A stretch of DNA of 64,000 bases, taken from NCBI RefSeq assembly GCF_006539725.1, contig NZ_BJNO01000027.1:1-64000 (forward strand). The letters run 5' to 3'. The notes under the pieces are model-generated. The model searched no databases and had not been told where the DNA came from. It saw only the letters and a list, made by a program, of their open reading frames with translations. Numbering within the stretch: position 1 is the stretch's first letter; every line of letters starts with the position of its first letter. A program made the translations under genes and the position numbers. Source of the stretch: Klebsiella terrigena. GTDB lineage: Bacteria > Pseudomonadota > Gammaproteobacteria > Enterobacterales > Enterobacteriaceae. Shown piece after piece: positions 21,176-30,632 of this stretch.

Positions 21176-21573
21176 GATAACAACATTATTTTAAAATTTA
21201 ATCACCTGATTTGACAAATATTAAACATTCTTGTTACAACCATTACCAGATAAATGCAATAATGCTCAAAAGTTATGGGGTCACTCTTTCACCTGAGAAT
21301 AAGTTATGCAACAGTGTGACGGTATTGACCAATGTAATCAGGACGGTTATTAGTGGTATAACGATTTTTAAATTCGGGCTGCTAAAACGCTGATTTGCTG
21401 TTATTTCGTCGTAAACTGAAAACGTTCCATCAAGCGCCTTTGCTCTGTACCCTGCCAATTCCGCTGTCGCAGAGCTGTGTGCAACATAACAAACTGGTAA
21501 CGTAATCAGGCACGAGCCGAAGGCAAATCCCCCCCGGCAGTCTTAAGCAATAAAGGCGCTAAGGAGACCATAA

Positions 21574-22857
21574 ATGTCTGATGCAAAAGCAAAAATCACC
21601 CTAGGTGGTGATACTGCTATCGAACTGGATGTGCTAAAAGGCACGCTAGGCCAGGATGTTATTGATATTCGTAGTCTTGGTTCAAAAGGCGTATTTACCT
21701 TTGACCCTGGTTTCACTTCAACCGCATCGTGTGAATCTAAAATCACGTTTATCGACGGTGATGAAGGTATTCTGCTCCACCGTGGTTTCCCGATCGATCA
21801 GTTAGCGACCGAGTCCAACTACCTTGAAGTCTGCTACATCCTGCTGAACGGCGAAAAGCCGAATCAAGCCCAGTACGAAGAGTTCAAAACCACCGTTACC
21901 CGCCACACCATGATCCACGAGCAGATTACCCGTCTGTTCCACGCGTTTCGTCGCGACTCGCACCCGATGGCGGTGATGTGCGGTATTACCGGCGCGCTGG
22001 CGGCGTTCTATCACGACTCCCTGGACGTTAATAATCCACGCCACCGTGATATCGCTGCGTTCCGCCTGCTGTCCAAAATGCCGACAATGGCAGCGATGTG
22101 TTACAAATATTCAATCGGCCAGCCTTTTGTTTATCCGCGCAACGACCTCTCCTACGCGGGTAACTTCCTGAATATGATGTTCTCCACGCCGTGTGAAACC
22201 TACGAGGTTAATCCGGTACTGGAACGCGCCATGGACCGTATTCTGATCCTGCACGCTGACCACGAACAGAACGCGTCAACTTCAACCGTCCGTACCGCAG
22301 GCTCCTCAGGCGCGAACCCGTTCGCCTGTATCGCTGCGGGCATCGCCTCCCTGTGGGGACCGGCGCACGGCGGCGCGAACGAAGCAGCGCTGAAGATGCT
22401 GGAAGAGATCAGCTCCGTTGAGCACATTCCGGAATTCGTTCGTCGCGCGAAAGATAAAAATGACTCTTTCCGCCTGATGGGCTTTGGCCACCGCGTGTAT
22501 AAAAATTACGACCCGCGCGCCACCGTCATGCGTGAAACCTGCCATGAAGTGCTGAAAGAGCTGGGCACCAAAGACGATCTGCTGGAAGTGGCGATGGAGC
22601 TTGAGCACATTGCGCTCAACGACCCGTACTTCATCGAGAAGAAACTCTATCCGAACGTCGATTTCTACTCCGGTATCATCCTGAAAGCGATGGGTATTCC
22701 GTCCTCCATGTTTACCGTTATCTTCGCGATGGCGCGTACCGTAGGCTGGATTGCCCACTGGAACGAAATGCACAGCGACGGCATGAAAATTGCCCGTCCG
22801 CGTCAGCTGTACACCGGCTACGACAAGCGCGATTTCAAGTGCGACATCAAGCACTAA
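21574..22857 (+). CDS. gltA: Citrate synthase
   Basis: A 427-residue type II citrate synthase that condenses acetyl-CoA and oxaloacetate. Catalytic residues are His265 in [16 protein letters not shown], His306 in [12 protein letters not shown], and the Asp of the C-terminal region. The N-terminal part forms the NADH-binding allosteric domain of Gram-negative enzymes. AAGGAG lies upstream of the ATG. It is divergent from sdhC and ends at a strong terminator. Confidence 0.98.
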   Translation: MSDAKAKITLGGDTAIELDVLKGTLGQDVIDIRSLGSKGVFTFDPGFTSTASCESKITFIDGDEGILLHRGFPIDQLATESNYLEVCYILLNGEKPNQAQYEEFKTTVTRHTMIHEQITRLFHAFRRDSHPMAVMCGITGALAAFYHDSLDVNNPRHRDIAAFRLLSKMPTMAAMCYKYSIGQPFVYPRNDLSYAGNFLNMMFSTPCETYEVNPVLERAMDRILILHADHEQNASTSTVRTAGSSGANPFACIAAGIASLWGPAHGGANEAALKMLEEISSVEHIPEFVRRAKDKNDSFRLMGFGHRVYKNYDPRATVMRETCHEVLKELGTKDDLLEVAMELEHIALNDPYFIEKKLYPNVDFYSGIILKAMGIPSSMFTVIFAMARTVGWIAHWNEMHSDGMKIARPRQLYTGYDKRDFKCDIKH

Positions 22858-22874
22858 GCCAGGTTTCGGCAACA

Positions 22875-22903
22875 AAAAACGCGCCTTAAGGGCGCGTTTT
22901 TTT
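22875..22903 (+). terminator. Bidirectional terminator after gltA
   Basis: CGCGCC and GGCGCG form a GC stem around a short loop, followed by seven T residues on the plus strand and preceded by six A residues. It serves gltA, and in the other direction could end the transcript of the regulator gene at 22937-23887. Confidence 0.9.
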
Positions 22904-22936
22904 ATGGCTGCAATATCACAGCTATCGGGGCCCCAC

Positions 22937-23887
22937 TCAGGGCAGACGAAACGCCAACTGAACGTTATTGAAGCTATCGAACGCCTGAGATGATTGCTGC
23001 TGCAGGCGTGGAAGATCGAGCTGATGCAACAGTTGGGCAACGGGAGAGGAAGAGCGGACCACCAGTACCGCGCTGGAAATCTCTTTGGCTAGCGCCTGCG
23101 CGGACGGATTATCCAGCGGACAAATGTTCAACCCAACCTTGTCCAGCGGAATCAGCGATGCTTGCTGATGCCAGACGCCGGTATCAATTTCGCCGAGAAA
23201 AACGGAACGCGGCAACAGGGTAAAATCCACTTCCACATACTCATAATCCGCTTCCGGGAACTGGGCTCGTGTCAGCCGCTGATGATCGCTGGAATGAAAA
23301 TCGATACCGACGCGCGGGCGCCGGGATAACGCCGCATCGGTTTTCTCCACCACCACCAGACTACCCGGTCGATAGTAGCTTCCGTAGCCGACGTCAAAGA
23401 GTTCGAAGCCCTGTTCGGCGGCATCCGCCATCAGCATTTGTGCAGAGCCAGACGAGAGCAGAACAATATCCACCGCATGATGCTCAAAAGCGGCCAGGCG
23501 AGAACGCGCGCCGCGCAGATAGCCGACGGTGGTGACCACACCCCAGCATTCGGACTGCTGTACAAACGCGGAGGCCACCTGCGTCGCTTCGAGGGAGCCT
23601 CCAGGGGGCAGCAGGATATGCACCGGCGGCATGCGCGCGGCGTCCCAGAGCGTCGGGAAATCCCAGGAGACCACAAACGTCCCCTGGTGCCCGCGAGAGA
23701 CGAGATTGACCGCGCCGTCTTTTTTCAGCTCCTGCAGCGCCTTTTGCACCGTACCAGAACCAATATCCAGCACCTCCTGAAACCAGGAGGTGGTCGGCAG
23801 ACGGCCGGATAGCCCAAGCGAGATAATCGTGCGGGCAATAAATGCGACCGGAGAAAGCTGTTTCGCATCGTGCGCAATAACCGTCAT
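22937..23887 (-). CDS. YhfZ-like helix-turn-helix transcriptional regulator
   Basis: A 316-residue protein with an N-terminal GntR-like winged helix (about 10-70; SWFQEVLDIGSGTVQKALQE, then SRGHQGTFV) and a C-terminal domain shaped like a periplasmic-binding fold (from about 85). The overall pattern resembles E. coli YhfZ. I start it at ATG 23887, 15 bases after the aldolase stop; a TTG four codons earlier is the alternative. It is the second gene of a leftward pair and is the likely regulator of the accessory cluster. The effector is unknown; a sugar phosphate is plausible. Confidence 0.75.
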   Translation of the reverse strand: MTVIAHDAKQLSPVAFIARTIISLGLSGRLPTTSWFQEVLDIGSGTVQKALQELKKDGAVNLVSRGHQGTFVVSWDFPTLWDAARMPPVHILLPPGGSLEATQVASAFVQQSECWGVVTTVGYLRGARSRLAAFEHHAVDIVLLSSGSAQMLMADAAEQGFELFDVGYGSYYRPGSLVVVEKTDAALSRRPRVGIDFHSSDHQRLTRAQFPEADYEYVEVDFTLLPRSVFLGEIDTGVWHQQASLIPLDKVGLNICPLDNPSAQALAKEISSAVLVVRSSSPVAQLLHQLDLPRLQQQSSQAFDSFNNVQLAFRLP

Positions 23888-23902
23888 TGTTTCCGTCAAC
23901 TC

Positions 23903-24754
23903 TTACTGTTCCAGAAGCCGCAGCGCCCGTTCAACGCTGTGGTTTTCATGCACCACGGCATTCAGCGCGCGAAGCACGCCGGCCGGCTGCTGCGCACGGA
24001 AAATACGTCGTCCAAACATGACCCCTTTCGCTCCCGCCTGCATGGCATCGGCCGCCAGCTGCAGCGTTGACTGCGGATCTTCGCCGCCCGCACCGCCTGC
24101 CAGCAGCACCGGAGTATAGCAGGTGCTTGTTACCGCAGCAAAATCCTCCACCGAGCCGGGCCAAAGCGCTTTCACCAGATCCGCGCCGATATCGGCGGCA
24201 ATGCGGCAGTACATACTCATCACCCCGGCGCTAAGCGCGTCGGGATCGATACCCTCCAGCGCCGAGCGGGGTTCGATAATCACCGCGATACCGTATCGTT
24301 CACATTCGCGAACAATACGCGCGTTGCGCGCAATTTCCGCCTGTTCCAGCGCCGTATCCTTCTGCCCGAGGTACATATAGGTCATCACTGCATCAATACC
24401 GCTGGCGGCTACCTCGCTAATTTCTGCCAGCTGCACCAGCACGCCTTCGCTGCGGCCATCTTTTCCCGGCGTATAGATCGAACGCGCGTGGTTTTTCCAG
24501 TCGAGATGTAGCACAAACCCCGGCCTGTCACGCCCCATAAACGTCTGATCCACCAGCGGGATCATCCCCGGCGATACCATCACCCCATCCGCGCCGCGCA
24601 GCTGGGCAAAGACGGTTTCAATATCCCTACGGGTTTTCAGCCCCGACGGTGGGCCGGACATCACCCCGTGAGAGGCGGCGACGACCACCGCGTGCCCTGT
24701 TTCCGGGCGCAAAATACGACTTAAACGAACTGCCTTGCCGGTACGGGAATCCAT
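23903..24754 (-). CDS. Class I aldolase of the DeoC/LsrF/FbaB type
   Basis: A 283-residue TIM-barrel aldolase. Lys195 in GADLVKALWPG fits the Schiff-base Lys of the LsrF/archaeal-type FBP aldolase family. The end of the barrel (PVLLAGGAGGEDPQ, then GAKGVMFGRRIF) is the usual phosphate-binding part. The substrate cannot be read from sequence; the neighbouring kinases suggest a ketose bisphosphate or phosphorylated deoxy-sugar. The start at MDSRTGKAV has AAGGAG eight bases upstream, and the 28 extra upstream codons fall in the operator region and are rejected. It is divergent from the oxidase operon. Confidence 0.8.
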   Translation of the reverse strand: MDSRTGKAVRLSRILRPETGHAVVVAASHGVMSGPPSGLKTRRDIETVFAQLRGADGVMVSPGMIPLVDQTFMGRDRPGFVLHLDWKNHARSIYTPGKDGRSEGVLVQLAEISEVAASGIDAVMTYMYLGQKDTALEQAEIARNARIVRECERYGIAVIIEPRSALEGIDPDALSAGVMSMYCRIAADIGADLVKALWPGSVEDFAAVTSTCYTPVLLAGGAGGEDPQSTLQLAADAMQAGAKGVMFGRRIFRAQQPAGVLRALNAVVHENHSVERALRLLEQ

Positions 24755-24783
24755 CTTGCTCTCCTTCACAAAGTTGACTAAAA

Positions 24784-24826
24784 AATAAAATGCAATTTGC
24801 AGCTTTCTGCAAATTGATCGTATATT
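24784..24826. promoter_or_regulatory. Overlapping divergent promoters of the accessory cluster
   Basis: Leftward, TTGCAG (24807-24812) and TTTATT (24784-24789) are 17 bases apart. Rightward, TTGCAG (24797-24802) and TATATT (24821-24826) are 18 apart. Both -35 boxes lie within the inverted repeat at 24793-24816, so a protein bound there would block both promoters. This is an inference from sequence pattern. Confidence 0.5.
24793..24816. promoter_or_regulatory. Perfect inverted-repeat operator between the divergent operons
   Basis: CAATTTGCAG-CTTT-CTGCAAATTG is a perfect 10-bp dyad with a 4-base centre. It sits midway in the 166-base gap between the aldolase and oxidase genes. Its symmetry and place make it the likely binding site for the YhfZ-like regulator. 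Confidence 0.65.
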
Positions 24827-24920
24827 AGCCACCAACACGATGTCAATGAATTATCCCTGAGCGCGTTCTCTCCGCCAGACCGCCAGGATGTTCTCTACAA
24901 TTGTCAATGCAGGAGTCGGT

Positions 24921-26318
24921 ATGCCGGACATTTCTCATCTCATTAGCGCCTTGAAAAATATATTGCCAGAACAGCAGGTACTGAGCGACCGCGAAACCCT
25001 TCAGGCCTCAAGCCACGATACCTGGCCACTGTCGACAAAGCTCAGGCGCTTAGGGTGCCATGATTACCAGGCGGACGTTGTGGTGAAAGTCACCGATGAG
25101 CAACAGATCCAGCAGGTGCTCGCGCTGGCAACGGCGAACGATACGCCGGTCACACCTCGGGCACTGGCTTCTTCGGTCACCGGACAGCCGCTACCCACCC
25201 GGGGTGGTATCGTCCTCGATCTCACCGGCATGGCGCATCAGCGCGCAATCAATACGACCAACCTGACCGTTGAAGTCTCCGCCGGCTACAATGGAGGTCA
25301 GTTGGAAGATGAACTGCAGCAGATGGGCTGGACGCTAGGACACTCACCGCAATCGCTGTACCAGTCCAGCGTCGGCGGCTGGCTATCAACCCTGGCGACC
25401 GGCCAGTTCTCCTCTTACTACGGCGGAATTGAAGATCTCATCACCGCCTATACGGTTATCCTCGCAACGGGTGAAAAGGTACGGCTCAAAGCCTCGCCGC
25501 GCGCGGCGATGGGGCCGGATCTACGCCAACTTTTTATCGGCGCAGAAGGAACGCTGGGCGTAGTAACCTCGGTGCAGCTCAAGATATTCCCGCTGCCGCA
25601 AACGCGTCTTTATGACACCCTGGAGCTGCCCTCCGTCGAAGCCGGACTGCAGATCATGCGTGAACAGGCGGTGGCCGGACTGCACCCTTTCCTCCTCCGG
25701 CTGTACGATCCCACCGAAGCCCGCCACGCTATGCAAAATCCTGCTCAGGACAAGCCGGTGATGTTCCTCGGCACTCAGGGCGTTGAGGCCGTTGCCCGCG
25801 CGGAAATGGACGCATTTATGACCCTTGTCCAGCGTCACGGCGGAAAATCGATCGGTACTCATGGCGTACTGCAGTGGATGGATCGCCGCTTCGACTTCTC
25901 AACGGTCGAAAAGTTGCTGGATTGCAGCGGCGGCTTTGCCGAAACCATCGAAGTTGCTCATACCTGGGACGGTATTGCCAGCCTGTATCACGACCTGAAT
26001 CAAGCGCTGACGCCGCTGGCCGGCGAAGTTCTCTCGCATTTCTCCCACGTCTATCCGCAGGGGACCTCCATGTACATGATCCTTCTCGGGCACGAAGCCA
26101 ACGACGCCGAGGCGGTCGATAAGCTGCGCACTATCTGGCGGGAGGCGATGCGCGTCTGCCTGGCGCACGGCGCCGAGCTCTCGCACCACCACGGCGGCGG
26201 ACTGGTACGCTCACCCTATGCCCGAGAATCGCTTGGTTCGGCGCATATACTGCTGCGACGCGTCAAGCAGGCGCTCGATCCAAACGGCATTCTCAACCCT
26301 GGCAAACTGGGGCTATAA
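24921..26318 (+). CDS. FAD-binding oxidase resembling alkyl-DHAP synthase
   Basis: A 465-residue flavoprotein of the VAO/PCMH family. The FAD-binding half (about 50-230) includes LGHSPQSLYQSSVGGWLSTL (139-158) followed by YGGIEDL, close to the alkylglycerone-phosphate synthase pattern. Near the C-terminus are SHHHGGG (421-427), an active-site motif of that group, and LDPNGILNPGKL, typical of the family. Ether-lipid synthesis is unlikely in this context. Oxidation of a sugar, sugar acid or polyol is more plausible. The start at MPDISHL has AGGAG five bases upstream. It is the first gene of the rightward operon. Confidence 0.75.
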   Translation: MPDISHLISALKNILPEQQVLSDRETLQASSHDTWPLSTKLRRLGCHDYQADVVVKVTDEQQIQQVLALATANDTPVTPRALASSVTGQPLPTRGGIVLDLTGMAHQRAINTTNLTVEVSAGYNGGQLEDELQQMGWTLGHSPQSLYQSSVGGWLSTLATGQFSSYYGGIEDLITAYTVILATGEKVRLKASPRAAMGPDLRQLFIGAEGTLGVVTSVQLKIFPLPQTRLYDTLELPSVEAGLQIMREQAVAGLHPFLLRLYDPTEARHAMQNPAQDKPVMFLGTQGVEAVARAEMDAFMTLVQRHGGKSIGTHGVLQWMDRRFDFSTVEKLLDCSGGFAETIEVAHTWDGIASLYHDLNQALTPLAGEVLSHFSHVYPQGTSMYMILLGHEANDAEAVDKLRTIWREAMRVCLAHGAELSHHHGGGLVRSPYARESLGSAHILLRRVKQALDPNGILNPGKLGL

Positions 26319-26340
26319 CGCTTAACTGAGGGTCATCACC

Positions 26341-27684
26341 ATGTGGTTTCTCGGCATTGATATTGGCACCACGCATATAAAAATTATCGGCATCGACGAA
26401 GAAGGTCAGCCGCTGGCGGTGAAAAAGTGCCGCACGCCCGTCCTCCAGCGCGACGGGCTGACCTTCCACGATGCGCAGGCGGTTTGGCAAACCGTGGCGG
26501 CGCTTATCATCGACTATTCCCGCAGCGAGGCTCGTACCTGCGGCCCGCTGGCGGCGATCTCCATCGGCACCTTCGGCCAGGAGGAGTCGGTGGCGGTCAA
26601 TCGCTATGGTGATGTTATCTATCCATCGCTGGCGTGGTGGGAGAACTACCCTGCCGCTGCGCTGCCCGACGACGTTCATCTCTGGCTGGATAGTCAGGAG
26701 CATTACTCTGTTTCCGGGATGCGATCGCGCCCGAACCAGAGTCCGGAACGGCTGAGCTGGATACGCCAGCAGCATCCCGATCTCTGGAAGAAAATCGACC
26801 AATGGGTTGATTTCGGCAGCTACACCATGTGGCGCTTAACCGGCGAATGGCGGACCTGCACGTCGCAAATAACCCACTCGCAGTGCGTCGATTTACAATC
26901 GATGCGCCTCCATGAACCCACGCTGGATAGGCTCGAACTGCGCCCCGAAATTTTCCCGGCTACGGTTAACACTGGCGAGCACTGCGGGGAGATTAGCCCT
27001 CAGGCTCTTCCCGGAGTAGCGCTGCACCCCACAGCCTGCGTTTTTGCCGGCGGGCACGATCAAATTATTGCCGCCTGGGCGGTTCAGAGTCGCCAGCCCA
27101 CTCACGTCTTCGATTCGATCGGCACCTCGGAATATCTGATGGTGCTGACGCCCCACTTCCCGGATACGCCGATCGCCTGGCAGCTTGGCGTGGATATCGA
27201 ACGAACCTGGCAGCCGGGAGAATTTGTCATGGGCTGCGCGACGCCATCGGGGAAAATCATTCAGACGCTGGCGGAACTGCTCTATCAGGGGGATTACGAT
27301 CCGCTGTTTCGCGAGCTGCTCGAGGAGGCGCGCACGCCTGGCGTGTCGGTCTCGGTTAATGAAGACGAATCTCTGGGCCTGTTTTCACTGCACCATTTGC
27401 CTGCCGGTGTTCAGCCAGCAAATATCGTGCAGGCGACCCTGAATCATATCGCCGATCGCGCATTTCGACTGCTGACCAGGATGTGCGAGATTGGCGCAAT
27501 CCGTCCGCAGGATGCCGTGCTGATGGGTTCGCTATTCCAGCGCAAGGAGATGCTTGAGCACCGCAAACATCGTTGGAAAATGCCACTGTTCGTCAGCGAG
27601 CTCGCTGAACCGGTTGCCACGGGCGCCGCCATGATCGCTCGCGAAAGCTGGCTCATTACCACTCACCGGGAGAACCGACTGTGA
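26341..27684 (+). CDS. FGGY-family carbohydrate kinase
   Basis: A 447-residue ATP-dependent sugar kinase with the two-domain actin-like fold. The N-terminal phosphate motif is GIDIGTTHIK (5-14). Asp240 in GGHDQIIAAWA matches the catalytic Asp region of xylulokinase-type enzymes, and FDSIGTSEYLM and VATGAAMIA fit the C-terminal ATP domain. Its substrate is not evident; relatives act on xylulose, fuculose, rhamnulose, gluconate or glycerol. The gap after the oxidase is 22 bases, and its TGA overlaps the GTG of the next gene. Confidence 0.85.
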   Translation: MWFLGIDIGTTHIKIIGIDEEGQPLAVKKCRTPVLQRDGLTFHDAQAVWQTVAALIIDYSRSEARTCGPLAAISIGTFGQEESVAVNRYGDVIYPSLAWWENYPAAALPDDVHLWLDSQEHYSVSGMRSRPNQSPERLSWIRQQHPDLWKKIDQWVDFGSYTMWRLTGEWRTCTSQITHSQCVDLQSMRLHEPTLDRLELRPEIFPATVNTGEHCGEISPQALPGVALHPTACVFAGGHDQIIAAWAVQSRQPTHVFDSIGTSEYLMVLTPHFPDTPIAWQLGVDIERTWQPGEFVMGCATPSGKIIQTLAELLYQGDYDPLFRELLEEARTPGVSVSVNEDESLGLFSLHHLPAGVQPANIVQATLNHIADRAFRLLTRMCEIGAIRPQDAVLMGSLFQRKEMLEHRKHRWKMPLFVSELAEPVATGAAMIARESWLITTHRENRL

Positions 27685-28634
27685 ACGTGCTTATCGCCTC
27701 GCTGAATACGGCTATTGAACGCCTGTTGCTGGTCGACCAACAGCGTCCCGGAACGGTCCATCGCTTGCTGAACGATAAAACCCTGGCCGGCGGGAAGGGG
27801 GTAAACGTGGCGCGCGTTTTACGCCAGCTTCAGCCACAGCTGGAAAACGCACCGGCGCCTCTGCTGCTCGGTTTTCTTGGCGGCGCGACGGGTCGGCTAT
27901 GTCGCGAGCTGCTGGACGAAGAAGAGCTGGACGGACGCTGGTGCGAGATTGCCGCCAACACCCGCATCTGCGAGGTGGTGACGGAGCAAAAAGCTCCGGA
28001 CAAAGCCAGCGTCTACAACGCCATTGGCCCGGCTATTCAGCCCGAGGAATACCGTCGTTTGTGGAGCATGCTTGCGACGGAGCTTCCTCGCGCCAGCGCT
28101 GTTGTCTGCACCGGTTCTCTGGCGCAGAACCTGACGCCGGACGAGTACGGGCGCTGGATATCCCTGGCCCGCGAACATGGAGTCCTTTCGCTGCTCGATA
28201 CCCACGGGGCCGCGCTGCTTCAATCCGCCGCCGCGCTGCCTGACATCATCAAAATCAACCGCGATGAGCTGCGGCAGGCCAATGCAGAGACAGCGGACGA
28301 TTTACCCGACCACTGGCTCGCGCAGGGCGTGCGCTGCGTGATTATTACCGATGGACAGCAGCCAACCCAGGCGCTGACCCCGGACGGAAATTTTACAGTC
28401 GCCGCCCCTGCAGTGCCGACGCTCAGCGCGGTTGGCTCCGGCGATGCGTACTGCGCCGGTCTCATCGCCAGCCTGCTGGCCCGGCCGCAGTCGGGCTGGG
28501 CGGCGCACCTGACGCTCGCGGCGGCCTGCGGCGCGGCCAATGCGGCCAGCTCAACGGCAGGCCTGGCCGCCGACGTCAGCCTTCATGTATTACAACAACG
28601 CTGCGCGGTACGCGCGGTACGCTCACCCGCTTAA
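27681..28634 (+). CDS. PfkB-family (1-phosphofructokinase-like) sugar kinase
   Basis: A 317-residue ribokinase-fold kinase of the hexose-phosphate subgroup (FruK, LacC, PfkB). It shows AGGKGVNVARVL near 37-48, the substrate/phosphate region of that subgroup, and VGSGDAYCAG with catalytic Asp255. The expected reaction is phosphorylation of a sugar monophosphate to the bisphosphate. The start is GTG, overlapping the FGGY kinase stop by four bases (GTGA), so the two kinases are probably made in step. Confidence 0.82.
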   Translation: MNVLIASLNTAIERLLLVDQQRPGTVHRLLNDKTLAGGKGVNVARVLRQLQPQLENAPAPLLLGFLGGATGRLCRELLDEEELDGRWCEIAANTRICEVVTEQKAPDKASVYNAIGPAIQPEEYRRLWSMLATELPRASAVVCTGSLAQNLTPDEYGRWISLAREHGVLSLLDTHGAALLQSAAALPDIIKINRDELRQANAETADDLPDHWLAQGVRCVIITDGQQPTQALTPDGNFTVAAPAVPTLSAVGSGDAYCAGLIASLLARPQSGWAAHLTLAAACGAANAASSTAGLAADVSLHVLQQRCAVRAVRSPA

Positions 28635-28648
28635 TAACGGAGTGTATT

Positions 28649-30031
28649 ATGGTCAGTCATGCCTCTATCTCAGCAAAAAACGCCTGGATGCGTAACGTTC
28701 TGTTGATCTCCATTGTGACCGCCGTCGGCGGGTTTCTGTTTGGTTTTGATAACGGCAGTATTTCCGGCTCCGTGGGGTTTTTACAAAGCAAATTCACCCT
28801 TGATGCGAACGGTATCGGCTGGGTGACGTCGTCGATTATCGTGGGCTGTATCATCGGCGTTGCGCTGGCGGGGCCGCTTTCCGATGCGGTAGGACGAAAA
28901 AAAGTTCTGCTGCTGACGGCGCTGATTTTTATTTTTGGCGTACTCGGTCAGGCCATGGCGACCTCGGCGGAGATGCTGGTGTGGTTTCGCATCCTCGTGG
29001 GAGTTGGTATCGGCGTGGAAACAACCATCGCGCCGCTCTACATCGCCGAGGTTTCTCCGGCGCACATTCGCGGTCGACTGGTCTCGTTAAATCAGCTTTT
29101 TAACTGCGTGGGCAATCTGGCTATTTTTTCAATTGCGGCAATAATCGCCAGTAGCGCCAGTGAAGCGTGGAATATCGAATACGGCTGGCGGGTTATCTTC
29201 GCGACCGGCATCGCCCCTGCGGCGATCTTTCTGATCCTGCTGGCATGGGTGCCGGAAAGCCCACGCTGGCTACTGCGCAAGGGGTATGATGCGAAGGGGC
29301 TCGAGGTGCTGCGAAAAATTAATCCGGATGAGGCAACGGCCAGGCAGCAGCTGGCGGCGATCCAATCCGCGTTACAAAATGAAAGCCAGTCCCAGCTGAG
29401 CGAGCTGTTTACCCCCCGCCTGCGTAAGGCGCTGATCGTTGGCTTTTGCGTGGCTCTGTTTCAACAAATTACCGGGATTAACGCCATTTTTTACTACGCC
29501 CCGGAAATCTTTAAAACAGCGGGTGTGGATGTCAGCGGCGCGATGTCTTTTACCGTACTGATTGGCCTGACGCTGGTTATTTCGACCCTGCTCTCCATGT
29601 GGATCATTGATAGAGTCGGACGCCGTTCGCTGCTGATTTTCGGCTCTATCGGTATGACGATTGCGCTAACCTGCATTGGGATGCTGTTCCGTGCCAGCGA
29701 AGCGCACACCACCCTGCTGCTGCTGAGTATTCTCGCCTATGTGGCTATTTTCGCCGTCTCTTATGGCACCGTAGCCTACGTCATCATCGCAGAAATATTC
29801 CCTATTCAGGTCCGCGGCGTGGCGGTTTCTATCGCAACGTTTGCCCTTTGGGGAGGCAACTTCTTCGTGTCGCGCTTTTTCCCGGTCCTCGTGGAAAATA
29901 TCAGTGCGGCAGGCACATTCTTTATTTTTGCCGCCACATCGGCGGTCGCGCTAATTTTTGTCCTGACCATGGTTCCTGAAACTAAAGGCAAGACGCTGGA
30001 GGAAATAGAGCTCGAATTACACCATAAATAA
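28649..30031 (+). CDS. MFS sugar porter (first of two)
   Basis: A 460-residue twelve-helix permease of the sugar porter family (AraE, XylE, GalP relatives). Signatures are GFDNGSISGSVGFLQ after helix 1, GRKKVLLLTALIF in loop 2-3, PESPRWLL after helix 6, QQITGINAIFYYAPEIF in helix 7, and VPETKGKTLEEIE at the C-terminus. The start has GGAG six bases upstream and lies 14 bases after the PfkB gene. It is the probable proton-coupled importer of the pathway substrate. Confidence 0.9.
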   Translation: MVSHASISAKNAWMRNVLLISIVTAVGGFLFGFDNGSISGSVGFLQSKFTLDANGIGWVTSSIIVGCIIGVALAGPLSDAVGRKKVLLLTALIFIFGVLGQAMATSAEMLVWFRILVGVGIGVETTIAPLYIAEVSPAHIRGRLVSLNQLFNCVGNLAIFSIAAIIASSASEAWNIEYGWRVIFATGIAPAAIFLILLAWVPESPRWLLRKGYDAKGLEVLRKINPDEATARQQLAAIQSALQNESQSQLSELFTPRLRKALIVGFCVALFQQITGINAIFYYAPEIFKTAGVDVSGAMSFTVLIGLTLVISTLLSMWIIDRVGRRSLLIFGSIGMTIALTCIGMLFRASEAHTTLLLLSILAYVAIFAVSYGTVAYVIIAEIFPIQVRGVAVSIATFALWGGNFFVSRFFPVLVENISAAGTFFIFAATSAVALIFVLTMVPETKGKTLEEIELELHHK

Positions 30032-30115
30032 TCCTTAGCCCACGGCGGGAACATTTCACCACCTGACACCCTGTACCGTATTTACTTATATAAATAACAC
30101 TATCCGGAGTACATT

Positions 30116-30619
30116 ATGAGACCTGGAAAAATCCTACATCCGCAAATCGCCTCAGCGTTAGCCAGTTTAGGACATGGCGATATTATATTAGTTACCGATG
30201 CCGGCGCACCGATTCCCGCTAATGCGAACCGCATCGATCTTGCCTTTTATTCCGGGAGCGTCGATCTCCTTGAAATTCTCGCCGTTCTGCGCAATGAAAT
30301 TTTCATCGAAGAAGTTATTTTTGCCGATGAGGTCCCGGATAATAATCCAAAACTACTCACCCGCGTAACCGAGATATTTACCGGCAGTGGTGCGGACTTC
30401 ACCTTGATGCCGCACAGCAATCTCGTTACCGATATTTATCCGCAGGCTAAAGTGACTATTCGTTCCGGTTCACTGATGCCTTGGGGAAACTTTGCGCTGG
30501 TTGCCAGCACCGATCCTGATGCCTGGTTCGACGGCTCCATGAAAATCATCCCTGAATATATTGAACGCTCCCGGCGCATTACCGATAAGGCCGCACCAAA
30601 AATAAAAAAAGTTTACTAA
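30116..30619 (+). CDS. RbsD/FucU-type sugar-binding or mutarotase protein
   Basis: A 167-residue protein starting MRPGKILHPQIASALASLGHGD. His20 in LGHGD is the conserved RbsD/FucU active-site position. These proteins interconvert anomers or ring forms of free sugars, such as pyranose and furanose ribose. It is about 25 residues longer than RbsD or FucU, mostly at the C-terminus. CCGGAG lies upstream. Its presence suggests that a reducing sugar enters the pathway. Confidence 0.82.
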   Translation: MRPGKILHPQIASALASLGHGDIILVTDAGAPIPANANRIDLAFYSGSVDLLEILAVLRNEIFIEEVIFADEVPDNNPKLLTRVTEIFTGSGADFTLMPHSNLVTDIYPQAKVTIRSGSLMPWGNFALVASTDPDAWFDGSMKIIPEYIERSRRITDKAAPKIKKVY

Positions 30620-30632
30620 CGGATGCCTTCAC

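Noticed and set aside
24755-24838. 28-residue N-terminal extension of the class I aldolase
   Set aside because: It would cover the operator and promoters; a strong Shine-Dalgarno sequence precedes ATG 24754.
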